Assembly (NCBI GenBank): GCA_016710285.1
Contig: JADJXR010000001.1
Coordinates: forward strand, 3,288,501 to 3,352,500
Length of the DNA stretch: 64,000 nucleotides
Direction: 5' to 3'
Origin: Chlorobiota bacterium
GTDB lineage: Bacteria; Bacteroidota; Ignavibacteria; OLB7
Part shown: in pieces, positions 30,718-38,577 of the stretch
Position numbering within the stretch: position 1 is the stretch's first letter
Layout of the letters: every line of letters starts with the position of its first letter
The notes under the pieces: model-generated
Seen by the model: only the letters and a program-made list of their open reading frames with translations
Told to the model about the DNA's origin: nothing
Databases searched by the model: none
Translations under genes and position numbers: made by a program

Positions 30718-32076
30718 TTATGGATTCTGTGGCAACCGGCTTTTCCACTCGGTGGTGTCAACAAACCGTGTGTCGAATTGGCCGCTTAGGAATGCTTCAT
30801 GTTCCATCATCATCTGGTGGAAGGGGATGGTTGTCTTCACCCCTTCAACAACAAACTCATCCAGCGCGCGCCGCATTTTGGCGATTGCGCTGCTTCGCGT
30901 TTCGCCAAACGTGATGAGCTTTGCCAGCAGGGAATCGTAGTAAGGGGGGATGCTGTAGCCCTGGTAGATGTGGGAATCAATCCGCACGCCGTGGCCGCCG
31001 GGGAAATGCAAGTTGGTGATGCGCCCCGGGCTTGGGCGGAAGCCATTGTACGGGTCTTCGGCGTTGATGCGAACCTCGATGGAGTGCTTGCGCGGCGGCG
31101 ATTGCTTCAGCGTTAGCGTCTCGCCAGCGGCAACGGCAATCTGCTCCTTGATAAGGTCAATCCCCAACGATTCTTCGGTGACCGGATGCTCCACCTGGAT
31201 ACGGGTGTTCATCTCCATGAAGTAGAAGCTGCGGTGCTTGTCAACCAAAAACTCAATCGTCCCCGCCCCCTCGTAGTTTACGTGGGCGCAGCCTTTCAGG
31301 GCGGCCTGGCCCATGGCCTCGCGAAGCTCAGCCGAAAGCACCGGCGATGGAGCTTCCTCGATCAGTTTTTGGTGGCGGCGTTGGATTGAGCATTCCCGTT
31401 CGTTCAGATACGCGCGGTTGCCGTAGCGGTCGCACATCACCTGAATCTCAACGTGGCGCGGCTCCTCCACAAATTTTTCGATATAGACGCTTCCGTCGCC
31501 AAAAGCGGCTTCGGCTTCGGTGCGGGCGGTGGTGTAGGCACGCTCTAGCTCGGAAGGCTCGTTCACCACGCGCATCCCTTTTCCGCCGCCGCCGGCGCTG
31601 GCTTTTATCACGATCGGGAAGCCAACTTCCGCACCGACGCGTTGGGCTGCGGCAAGGTCTTCAATCAGGCCTGGGCTTCCAGGAACAACCGGAACGCCAG
31701 CGGCCACCATCGTCTCCTTGGCGATGGACTTATTTCCCATCAAGGTGATGGACTCCGGCGAAGGCCCGATAAACGTGAACCCGCACTCCTTGCAGATCTC
31801 CGCAAATCGTGCGTTCTCAGCAAGAAACCCGTAGCCTGGATGGATTGCGTCGGCGTTGGTGACTTGCGCGGCGGAGATGATCCGGGGGATGTTCAGATAG
31901 CTTTCGGAACCGGCGGGGGGGCCGATGCAAAGGACCTCATCGGCAAACTTGACGTGAAGGGAGTCAGCGTCGGCGGTGGAATAGACGCAGACCGTGCGGA
32001 TGCCCATCTCGCGGCAAGCGCGGATGATCCGCAGGGCAATCTCACCCCGATTCGCAATCAGAATTTTTTTGAACAT
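30718..32076 (-). CDS. accC: Acetyl-CoA carboxylase, biotin carboxylase subunit
   Basis: A 452-residue ATP-grasp enzyme that carboxylates the biotin on AccB, the first half of malonyl-CoA synthesis. Visible are KILIANRGEIALRIIRACRE, the HPGYGFLAENARFAE segment, the glycine-rich ATP lid KASAGGGGKGMR, EKFVEEPRHVEIQV, ECSIQRRHQKLIEE and EMNTRIQVEHPVTE with the catalytic residues. The length is standard. The ATG shares one base with the accB stop (TAATG), giving tight coupling. It belongs to an operon with efp upstream and gcvH downstream. Confidence 0.97.
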   Translation of the reverse strand: MFKKILIANRGEIALRIIRACREMGIRTVCVYSTADADSLHVKFADEVLCIGPPAGSESYLNIPRIISAAQVTNADAIHPGYGFLAENARFAEICKECGFTFIGPSPESITLMGNKSIAKETMVAAGVPVVPGSPGLIEDLAAAQRVGAEVGFPIVIKASAGGGGKGMRVVNEPSELERAYTTARTEAEAAFGDGSVYIEKFVEEPRHVEIQVMCDRYGNRAYLNERECSIQRRHQKLIEEAPSPVLSAELREAMGQAALKGCAHVNYEGAGTIEFLVDKHRSFYFMEMNTRIQVEHPVTEESLGIDLIKEQIAVAAGETLTLKQSPPRKHSIEVRINAEDPYNGFRPSPGRITNLHFPGGHGVRIDSHIYQGYSIPPYYDSLLAKLITFGETRSSAIAKMRRALDEFVVEGVKTTIPFHQMMMEHEAFLSGQFDTRFVDTTEWKSRLPQNP

Positions 32077-32591
32077 TATTCCGGTTCAATCAGGAAAAGG
32101 GGCTGGTTGTATTCCACTGGCTTTCCGTTCTCCACCAGAATCTTCGCCACTTTCCCGTACACGTCGCATTCAATCTCGTTCATCAGCTTCATCGCCTCAA
32201 CAATGCACAGCACTGTTCCCGGGGAGACCGATGCACCAACCTCGACGTACGTTGGCGAGTCGGGCGATGGAGCACGGTAGAAGGTCCCGACAATGGGGGA
32301 ATGGATTTCGTGGTAGTCTTGCGACGGAGCCGGAGCCGCTGCCGCAGGGGGCGTTGGCGCAGAAGGAGCCGGGGCAGCAGCTTGGATTGCTGCGGCCTCC
32401 GGCATAATCATCGGGGCTGTGGAGATTGGTGGCATGGGGGGGAAGGCGTTCGGCATTGAAATCCCGCCGAACTCATGTTTCCCGGTTTTGGAAAGCCGGA
32501 TGGTGGTTCCATCCTGTTCAATCCGTAGTTCGTTGACGGAGCTTTCGTCGAACAGCCCCAGCAGCTGACGGATATAGTCAATATCAATCAT
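32076..32591 (-). CDS. accB: Acetyl-CoA carboxylase biotin carboxyl carrier protein
   Basis: A 171-residue BCCP. The N-terminus MIDIDYIRQLLGLFDESSVN (start 32591) is followed by a Pro/Ala-rich mobile linker (about 50-95) and the biotinyl domain. The biotin-accepting lysine is K135 in VEAMKLMNEIE. The thumb region SPIVGTFYRAPSPDSP is present. It works with AccC and with the transferase AccAD (not in this window). It starts 50 bases after the efp stop and overlaps accC by one base, the widespread efp-accB-accC order. Confidence 0.96.
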   Translation of the reverse strand: MIDIDYIRQLLGLFDESSVNELRIEQDGTTIRLSKTGKHEFGGISMPNAFPPMPPISTAPMIMPEAAAIQAAAPAPSAPTPPAAAAPAPSQDYHEIHSPIVGTFYRAPSPDSPTYVEVGASVSPGTVLCIVEAMKLMNEIECDVYGKVAKILVENGKPVEYNQPLFLIEPE

Positions 32592-32643
32592 GTGTGCGCC
32601 CATGCTCTTCCCTCTGCTTGCCTAAATGACAGATGGTTGGTTT

Positions 32644-33207
32644 TTAGTTCTTGACGCGGTCAAGATATTCGCCTGTGCGGGTGTCAACGCGGATCACGTC
32701 CCCTTCGTTGACAAACAGCGGAACCTGAACGGTCGCGCCCGATTCCACTTGTGCTGGCTTGGTTGCGCCGGTGGCGGTGTCCCCTTTCACCCCTGGCTCG
32801 GTGTAGGTGATGGCAAGAACAACGTGCGGCGGAAGCTCGATTCCAACAACCTGGTTCCCATTGAAGGAGACATTGGCCTCGCCCGATTCCTTCAAGAAAC
32901 CGGCCGCGCTTCCAACGATATCCTCCTCAATATAGACCTGGTCGTAGGTCTCGGTATCCATAAACACCATTTTGTCGCCATCGCGGTACAGGAACTGCAT
33001 TGGCTTGCGGTCAATGCGGACGATGTCAATTTCTTCGCCGGAGCGGAAGCGGTTTTCCAGCAGCTTCCCGCTGTTAAGGTTGCGCATCTTCACTTGGTAG
33101 AAGGCGCGAAGGTTGCCCGGGGTGCGGTGGACGCTTTCCAGGACAGTGCAGAGTTCCCCGTTGTAGCGGATAACAATGCCTGGCCGCAGGTCTGAGGTCG
33201 TTGCCAT
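32644..33207 (-). CDS. efp: Elongation factor P
   Basis: A 187-residue EF-P, which rescues ribosomes stalled on polyproline. All three domains are present: N-terminal LRPGIVIRYNGELCTVLESV, then KMRNLNSGKLLENRFRSGE and FMDTETYDQ, and the C-terminal ATGATKPAQVESGATVQVPL. The tip loop reads RTPGNLRAFYQ, with Asn32 where the lysine modified by EpmA/EpmB lies in the E. coli protein, so that modification cannot occur here. This tip occurs in other FCB-group EF-Ps as far as I recall. It follows tRNA-Cys by 28 bases, so both may share the promoter at 33382-33414. Confidence 0.95.
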   Translation of the reverse strand: MATTSDLRPGIVIRYNGELCTVLESVHRTPGNLRAFYQVKMRNLNSGKLLENRFRSGEEIDIVRIDRKPMQFLYRDGDKMVFMDTETYDQVYIEEDIVGSAAGFLKESGEANVSFNGNQVVGIELPPHVVLAITYTEPGVKGDTATGATKPAQVESGATVQVPLFVNEGDVIRVDTRTGEYLDRVKN

Positions 33208-33234
33208 TGTGGTCTTGTTGATTCTGAATGTTCG

Positions 33235-33305
33235 AGGCGCCGAACGGATTCGAACCGTTGTACAGGGTTTTGCAGACCCTTGCCTAGCCGCTCGGCCACG
33301 GCGCC
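33235..33305 (-). tRNA. tRNA-Cys (anticodon GCA)
   Basis: A complete cloverleaf reads on the minus strand. The acceptor pair is GGCGCCG/CGGCGCC with discriminator U. The D-arm is GCC..GGC, and the anticodon stem AGGGT/ACCCT has loop CTGCAAA (GCA). The variable region is short, and the T-arm AACGG/CCGTT has loop TTCGAAT. The U73 discriminator is the cysteine identity base. CCA is not encoded. It sits directly upstream of efp. Confidence 0.97.
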
Positions 33306-33381
33306 ATTATGGAAGATTGCTGGTGCCTTGCTGAATCCTTGTGCTGAAGCCTTGCACGAACGATTGCAGCGAAAAAGCCGC

Positions 33382-33414
33382 CAAAGATATTGTTTGCCCC
33401 CTCACTTATGCAAA
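33382..33414 (-). promoter_or_regulatory. Candidate promoter of tRNA-Cys-efp-accBC-gcvH (TTTG - N21 - TATCTTTG)
   Basis: On the minus strand TTTG (33414-33411) and TATCTTTG (33389-33382) are both perfect matches to the Bacteroidota -33/-7 consensus, with 21 bases between them. The box ends 76 bases before the tRNA. The rest of 33306-33609 shows no gene. Confidence 0.65.
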
Positions 33415-33609
33415 CGGGGGGATGTAACGGGAAGAAAGGGAGCCGCAAACCACCATGCTGCGCTCTTCTCCGCTTTGCTGCTCCAGCATTTGCTGCTATT
33501 CCTCCCAAACAACCAATTACCAATCGCCAGCGATTTGCGGCTTCAACTTGCCCGCCTCTATTCGCTATTTTCGCCCAACTTCTACCAACATTAACAGCGC
33601 ACGGAAGCT

Positions 33610-34383
33610 ATGCCCGAACATCTTATTGTTGCCAAACATGATGGCTATATCGCCACCGTTCAACTGAACCGCCCAAAGGTCCTGAACGCCCTGAATCTTG
33701 GGCTGATGGTTGAATTGGTTGATGCCTTGGAATCGCTGGACCACGACCCCGAGGTCCGCTGCATCGTGATTCATGGCGACGAGCGCGCATTTGCCGCCGG
33801 GGCCGACATCACCGAAATGGCCGAAGCAACCGTGGTGGATATGATTGAACGGGACCAGTTCACCCGCTGGGACCGGATCCGCCGCGTGAAAACGCCGATC
33901 ATTGCTGCGGTCAGCGGCTTTGCCCTTGGCGGCGGCTGCGAACTGACGATGATCTGCGACATGATCGTTGCCAGCGAAACCGCACGGTTTGGCCAGCCAG
34001 AGATCAACATCGGCGCGATGCCAGGCGCAGGGGGAACCCAACGCCTGACCCGCGCAATCGGCAAAGCCCGCGCAATGGAGATGGTTCTGACCGGAAAAAT
34101 GATCACCGCCGAAGAAGCTCACGCTGCGGGATTGGTCAACATGGTGGTCCCGATTGAGTTCTACCTGGAGTCGGCCATGAAATTAGCGCGTGAGGTTGCC
34201 TCGCGCCCGCCAATCTCTGTCCGGCTTGCAAAGGAAGCGGTGCTGAAATCGTTCGATGCTTTCCTGCAAGATGGCCTAGAGTTCGAGCGGAAAAATTTCT
34301 ACCTGCTGTTCGCCACCGAAGATAAATCCGAAGGAATGAAGGCCTTCGTGGAAAAACGGAAACCGGAGTGGAAAGGAAAATAG
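33610..34383 (+). CDS. Enoyl-CoA hydratase/isomerase (crotonase family, PaaF/FadB-like)
   Basis: A 257-residue crotonase. The pattern VQLNRPKVLNALNLGLMVEL, then AFAAGADITEMAE (acyl-CoA site), then GFALGGGCELTMICD (oxyanion hole) and the catalytic glutamate region GQPEINIGAMPGAGGTQRL is that of a true 2-enoyl-CoA hydratase: both glutamates (in GGCELTM and in PEINIG-PGAGG context) appear to be present. It adds water to trans-2-enoyl-CoA in beta-oxidation or phenylacetyl-CoA-type breakdown. The next gene is a paralogue, and a hydroxyacyl-CoA dehydrogenase follows two genes on, giving consecutive steps. GGAAG before the ATG is a good ribosome site. Confidence 0.88.
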   Translation: MPEHLIVAKHDGYIATVQLNRPKVLNALNLGLMVELVDALESLDHDPEVRCIVIHGDERAFAAGADITEMAEATVVDMIERDQFTRWDRIRRVKTPIIAAVSGFALGGGCELTMICDMIVASETARFGQPEINIGAMPGAGGTQRLTRAIGKARAMEMVLTGKMITAEEAHAAGLVNMVVPIEFYLESAMKLAREVASRPPISVRLAKEAVLKSFDAFLQDGLEFERKNFYLLFATEDKSEGMKAFVEKRKPEWKGK

Positions 34384-34506
34384 TGGAAGGGAAAATCGTG
34401 GATGAAAGCAAGGATGAATGCTTGAAGCATCGTTGCGCCAATTCGTTCGGATAACCAACCACTGGATAACCAGCCGCCAACATCTCACCGTTCTAACAAT
34501 CGCATC

Positions 34507-35292
34507 ATGGAATTTCAAACACTTCTCTACTCCCTTGATGGTGGCGTTCTCACCATAACGCTGAACCGCCCCGACAGCTACAACGCTTGCAACGAGCAAC
34601 TAACAACCGACCTGCAAGCCGCATTGAAGGAGGCCGAGCGGGACCGCGCCGTCCGCTCGATTATTCTTACTGGAGCGGGAAAAGCATTCTGTTCTGGCCA
34701 GGACCTGAAAGACGCGCCCGCCCCCGGAACCCGCCGTTCCCTTGCCGATTCGTTGCAGCGGCGGTACAACCCGATTATCCGCAAACTCACCACCATGCCG
34801 AAGCCGATTGTTGCGGCAATAAATGGCGTGGCGGCTGGGGCTGGGTGCTCGCTGGCATTGGCGTGCGATTTCAAGATAATGGCGGAATCTGCGTCATTGC
34901 TTCAGGCGTTCGTCAACATCGGCCTTGTTCCCGATTCCGGTTCCTCGCAATTTCTGGTGGCTGCCGTTGGATATTCCCGCGCATTTGAAATCGCAACCCT
35001 GGGCGAAAAAATCTCTGCCAGCCAAGCAAAGGAGTGGGGATTGGTAAATCGAGTGGTTCCACCAGAAGAAATTATGCCGCAAGCGCAAGCAATCGCCGGG
35101 CGGTATGCCGAAGGCCCAACCAAAGCGTATGGCTACATCAAAAAAATGCTCCGCCGTGCCGAAACCCACTCCCTTGATGAGATGCTCAACTATGAGGTCT
35201 TCCTGCAAGAAGCTGCCGGGCGCACCAGCGATTACCAAGAAGGCGTTCGCTCCTTCGTGGAAAAACGCAAAGCAGAATTTAAGGGGGAGTAA
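34507..35292 (+). CDS. Enoyl-CoA hydratase/isomerase (PaaG-like)
   Basis: A 261-residue crotonase paralogue. LTITLNRPDSYNACNEQLTT and AFCSGQDLKDAPAPGTRR start the CoA site, and INGVAAGAGCSLALACDFKI is the oxyanion region. FVNIGLVPDSGSSQFL has an Asp where hydratases have the second glutamate, a pattern seen in ring-1,2-epoxyphenylacetyl-CoA isomerase PaaG and other isomerases. ISASQAKEWGLVNRVV supports this. With the neighbours it may serve phenylacetate or unsaturated fatty acid breakdown. No paaABCDE monooxygenase is in the window, so the phenylacetate link is inference. Confidence 0.8.
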   Translation: MEFQTLLYSLDGGVLTITLNRPDSYNACNEQLTTDLQAALKEAERDRAVRSIILTGAGKAFCSGQDLKDAPAPGTRRSLADSLQRRYNPIIRKLTTMPKPIVAAINGVAAGAGCSLALACDFKIMAESASLLQAFVNIGLVPDSGSSQFLVAAVGYSRAFEIATLGEKISASQAKEWGLVNRVVPPEEIMPQAQAIAGRYAEGPTKAYGYIKKMLRRAETHSLDEMLNYEVFLQEAAGRTSDYQEGVRSFVEKRKAEFKGE

Positions 35293-35373
35293 TTAATTCA
35301 GGATCGGTAGGGAATAAAGATGATGATGCTCCGTTGCTACTAACCAATGACTACTCAGTAACCGCGACCAACC

Positions 35374-35937
35374 ATGAATACCGCAATTGCACCGAAGCAC
35401 TGGACCTACGATGACTATCTTCAGCTTTCCGACGAAATACGGTATGAAATTCTTGAAGGAGATTTAGCAATGGCACCAGCACCAGATTCCAATCATCAGA
35501 TCACCTCAATGGAGGTTGAGTTCCCGATGGAAACGTTCGTTCGTACCCAGAAATTAGGGATTGTGTTGCATGCTCCGATTGATGTAATCCTAAGCAAACA
35601 GGTCGTGCTTCAGCCGGATATTCTGTTTGTGTCGAAGGAACGCCGGGAAATTGTTCAGAAGCGAGGCGTGTTCGGCGCGCCCGATATCGTTATCGAAATT
35701 GTCTCCCCGGGGTCGGTTCAGGCGGATCGTTATCGGAAAAAAGATATTTATCAGGAGCATGGAGTTCGCGAGTACTGGATTATTGATCCGAGGAATAAAA
35801 GCATAGAAATTTTTGCACTAACCGAACGAGGGTATGAGCTTCATTCAATCGCGGAAGAGTCCGGGATTGTGGAGTCAATCGTTCTTGCGGGATTTACGCT
35901 AGATATTGAACCAATTTTCCAACAACTGATAGACTAG
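35374..35937 (+). CDS. Uma2 family (DUF820) putative restriction-endonuclease-like protein
   Basis: A 187-residue PD-(D/E)XK-fold protein of the Uma2/DUF820 family, abundant in cyanobacteria and some other bacteria. WTYDDYLQLSDEIRYEILEG opens the domain. PDILFVSKERREI supplies the PD, and PDIVIEIVSPGS the E-x-(V/I)-SP strand. DRYRKKDIYQEHGVREYWII carries the lysine and the conserved YWIID ending. The nuclease fold is well supported, but cellular roles are poorly known. It lies between the two hydratases and the dehydrogenase, 12 bases before the latter, so it seems inserted into a metabolic gene set. Its coding GC is a little lower than the neighbours. Confidence 0.85.
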   Translation: MNTAIAPKHWTYDDYLQLSDEIRYEILEGDLAMAPAPDSNHQITSMEVEFPMETFVRTQKLGIVLHAPIDVILSKQVVLQPDILFVSKERREIVQKRGVFGAPDIVIEIVSPGSVQADRYRKKDIYQEHGVREYWIIDPRNKSIEIFALTERGYELHSIAEESGIVESIVLAGFTLDIEPIFQQLID

Positions 35938-35949
35938 GCTACAACCAAC

Positions 35950-36801
35950 ATGAGCAATATTCTTTCTGGAACGTTTGGCGTTTGTGGGGGCGGAACAATG
36001 GGGAGCGGGATTGCCTACGCGGCGGCAATGGCCGGATATTCGGTGCACCTGTATGACATCACCGATGAAGCCGTGGCACGCGGAATTTCCACGATTAAAA
36101 AATTCCTTGCTGGGGGAGTCGAGCGGGGAAAAATAACGGAGGAAATCGCCAGCACAACAATGCAGCGCGTGCAGGGAACAACGTCGCTGGAATCGTTTGC
36201 CGATTGCGGGGTGGTGGTGGAAGCAATCGTTGAAAACATGGAGGTGAAAAAGAATTTATTCACCCAGCTTGCGGCGGTTGTTCACCAGGGGTGCATTCTT
36301 GCAAGCAACACCAGTTCGCTTCCAATTACTGAGCTTGCCAACGGCATTCCAAACCCAGAGCGGGTTGTGGGAATGCACTTTTTCAACCCCGCCCACATTA
36401 TGAAGTTGGTGGAGGTAATCGAAGGGTTCCGGACTTCGCAGGAGGTGGTGGAAACCACGGTCGCGCTTTCGCGTGAGTTGGGGAAAACGCCTGTTCGGGC
36501 AAAGGATACGCCGGGGTTTATCGTGAACCGTGTGGCCCGCAATTTTTACGGCGAATCGTTCCGCATCGCTGGGGAAGGGGCCTCCACCCACGACCAGATT
36601 GACCGCTGCATGAAAGCGATCGGGTTCAAAATGGGGCCGTTTGAATTGATGGACCTTATCGGCATTGATGTGAATTTCGCGGTGACGCAATCGGTCTATG
36701 ATCTCTATTTCAACGAGGCTCGATTCCGCCCGCATTTAATTCAAAGAAAAATGGTGGAATCGGGATTGCTGGGGAAGAAATCGGGAAAAGGGTTTTATTG
36801 A
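35950..36801 (+). CDS. 3-hydroxyacyl-CoA (3-hydroxybutyryl-CoA) dehydrogenase
   Basis: A 283-residue short-form dehydrogenase oxidising (S)-3-hydroxyacyl-CoA with NAD. The Rossmann motif GVCGGGTMGSGIAYAAAMAG is at 10-29. The catalytic region ASNTSSLPI, GMHFFNPAHIMKLVEVI (catalytic His) and GKTPVRAKDTPGFIVNRV is complete. The C-terminal helical domain ends KKSGKGFY, as in 3-hydroxybutyryl-CoA dehydrogenase and PaaH. It catalyses the step after the two hydratases, supporting a small beta-oxidation module. A strong terminator follows 20 bases after the stop. Confidence 0.92.
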   Translation: MSNILSGTFGVCGGGTMGSGIAYAAAMAGYSVHLYDITDEAVARGISTIKKFLAGGVERGKITEEIASTTMQRVQGTTSLESFADCGVVVEAIVENMEVKKNLFTQLAAVVHQGCILASNTSSLPITELANGIPNPERVVGMHFFNPAHIMKLVEVIEGFRTSQEVVETTVALSRELGKTPVRAKDTPGFIVNRVARNFYGESFRIAGEGASTHDQIDRCMKAIGFKMGPFELMDLIGIDVNFAVTQSVYDLYFNEARFRPHLIQRKMVESGLLGKKSGKGFY

Positions 36802-36821
36802 TACTCAGCAGCAAAATAAAC

Positions 36822-36863
36822 ACAACAGCGTCGGTCCAGTAATGGAGCCGACGCTGTTGTTTT
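36822..36863 (+). terminator. Intrinsic terminator after the dehydrogenase
   Basis: ACAACAGCGTCGG (36822-36834) pairs with CCGACGCTGTTGT (36848-36860), followed by TTT. It separates the convergent dehydrogenase and DUF1460 genes. Confidence 0.85.
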
Positions 36864-36913
36864 AGGCAAGTACGCATTCCAATTCGGGGAGCTGAACAGA
36901 GCCACCAACCAAG

Positions 36914-37810
36914 CTACCCCAACGGCCGCACCACCATTATTCCGGTATGCTTGCTGACCGAAGCAAGGTAGGTGTGAAGTTCATCATCCAACGTCACCTC
37001 TTTTTTTGTGAGCGAGGCGTGCAGCAGCCGCAATTTCCCGAATTCGTCACGGTAGCATAATCCGGTGTGGGAGCAGTCAATCCCTTTAATCGTGGTGGTG
37101 ATGCCAACGATATCTCCAGTTTTTAATTCCGGTTCGGCGGCGGCCACTTTTTCTTTTGGCACGTAGTACATCTCGCGCGCGTTAATCTGCGCCTCAATTC
37201 CAGCAATTACTGGAACCAGCGCGGGGTTTGCTTTTAATTGGCGGTAGCTGTTCGGGTGGGTGCTCATAAAATTCACCACTTGTGTAAATCGTTCCGCGCC
37301 GGGCAGCCCTTTCGTGATATCTATCACCACTTTTTTCACCTGATTATCGTGGAACCAATCGGTGGTGTAATGGAGCCGCGAGGTGTAGTCGGTGATGTTC
37401 CCGCCACGGTATCGGGTGAACGTCACAACCTCCATCATCTTTTCCGGCAGCAATTCCTTCCCCGATTTCAACAGCCGCGCAAATGCCAGGGCGTTCTCGA
37501 ACAACGTCACGCAGTCAAGCCCCATCAGGTTAATGGAGCAAACTTCGCGGTCGTCGTACAGCTCCAGAGTGCTGCCAACGTAGGGGGTTCCGCGAAGCTC
37601 CATTCCAACGCGCCCCATGATTTCAGGGATGCTCTGCTGCTGCCAACGCTCGCGCCGGGCAAGCTCCGATAGCTTGAAAAATTTCTCCTTCCCGGTGAAT
37701 GCGTTCGGGCCTTCGTCGGGGAGAAGGGGGGCGGAGCGTAGGCTGCGGCGCAGGGGAAGAAGCAGCGCGCTGGAAGCAAGGCCAAAGGCAAGAAATTGAC
37801 GACGTTTCAT
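36914..37810 (-). CDS. DUF1460 family NlpC/P60-like amidase, exported
   Basis: A 298-residue protein. The N-terminus MKRRQFLAFGLASSALLLPL has a twin-arginine-like RRQFL and a hydrophobic core, so it is exported. The DUF1460 pattern is clear: a GTPYVGSTLE segment, MGLDCVTLFENALAFARLL with the nucleophile C100, and IDCSHTGLCYRDEFG with the histidine. The C-terminus TYLASVSKHTGIMVVRP is as expected. The fold is NlpC/P60, and related proteins cleave N-acetylmuramoyl-L-alanine or muropeptides, so wall peptide recycling is likely. It overlaps nothing and lies 10 bases before deoC on the same strand. Confidence 0.85.
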   Translation of the reverse strand: MKRRQFLAFGLASSALLLPLRRSLRSAPLLPDEGPNAFTGKEKFFKLSELARRERWQQQSIPEIMGRVGMELRGTPYVGSTLELYDDREVCSINLMGLDCVTLFENALAFARLLKSGKELLPEKMMEVVTFTRYRGGNITDYTSRLHYTTDWFHDNQVKKVVIDITKGLPGAERFTQVVNFMSTHPNSYRQLKANPALVPVIAGIEAQINAREMYYVPKEKVAAAEPELKTGDIVGITTTIKGIDCSHTGLCYRDEFGKLRLLHASLTKKEVTLDDELHTYLASVSKHTGIMVVRPLG

Positions 37811-37820
37811 TGGATGGTGT

Positions 37821-38534
37821 TCAGTAGCCAGTTAATGGTTTTTCGTTGGATTGGTCCTGCGCCACGGCGCAAGCAATCGCCACCGACGCGCTTGCGCCGA
37901 TTCGGGTTGCACCGGCCTGGACCATGGCGTTGGCCGTCGCGTAATCGCGGATTCCGCCCGAGGCTTTCACCCCCACGGTTCCCGGCACGCATTCCCGCAT
38001 CAGCCGAATATCCTCCACGGTTGCCCCGCCACTGCTGAAGCCTGTTGAGGTCTTTACGAAATTGGCCCCGGCGGCAACGGCAAGTTCGCAGGCGCGGCGT
38101 TTCTCTGCATCGGTAAGAAGGGAGGTTTCCAAGATCACTTTTACGATGGCCCCTTGCCGGGCCGCTTGTTCCACCACGCTGGCAATGTCGGTCCTGACCG
38201 CATCCTCCAGGCCCGATTTCAGCGCGCCAACATTCATCACCATGTCAAGCTCGGAAGCTCCATCGTTCAATGCCGCAACTGCTTCGGCAACTTTGGCGGC
38301 GGTGGCGTGCGCTCCGTTTGGGAAGCCGATCACCGTGCAGACGGGAATCGCCGTCCGCAGATCCCGCAGCGTCTGCACCGCAAGGGGAACCCAGAAGGGC
38401 ATCACACAAACCGAGGCAAAGCCGTGGCGCGCCGCTTCTTGGCAAAGCTGCACAATCTGCGCGGCGGTGGTCTCCGGCTTCAGCGCGGTGTGGTCTATCA
38501 GCCCGGCAAGCTCCGTTGGCGAAATGGAAATCAT
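37821..38534 (-). CDS. deoC: Deoxyribose-phosphate aldolase
   Basis: A 237-residue class I aldolase splitting 2-deoxyribose 5-phosphate into glyceraldehyde 3-phosphate and acetaldehyde. MISISPTELAGLIDHTALKP starts at 38534; the ATG at 38588 lies inside the M1 peptidase stop region and adds an unconserved leader. SELDMVMNVGALKSG holds the conserved aspartate and first lysine. VKVILETSLL is the next strand, and NFVKTSTGF holds Schiff-base lysine K161. SGGIRDYATANAMVQAGATR is the phosphate site. The deoxynucleoside catabolic partners deoA, deoB and deoD are not nearby. Confidence 0.95.
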   Translation of the reverse strand: MISISPTELAGLIDHTALKPETTAAQIVQLCQEAARHGFASVCVMPFWVPLAVQTLRDLRTAIPVCTVIGFPNGAHATAAKVAEAVAALNDGASELDMVMNVGALKSGLEDAVRTDIASVVEQAARQGAIVKVILETSLLTDAEKRRACELAVAAGANFVKTSTGFSSGGATVEDIRLMRECVPGTVGVKASGGIRDYATANAMVQAGATRIGASASVAIACAVAQDQSNEKPLTGY

Positions 38535-38577
38535 GGATGTAGCAATGGATAGAGCATGGAGGTGAGTTGGCACAACA

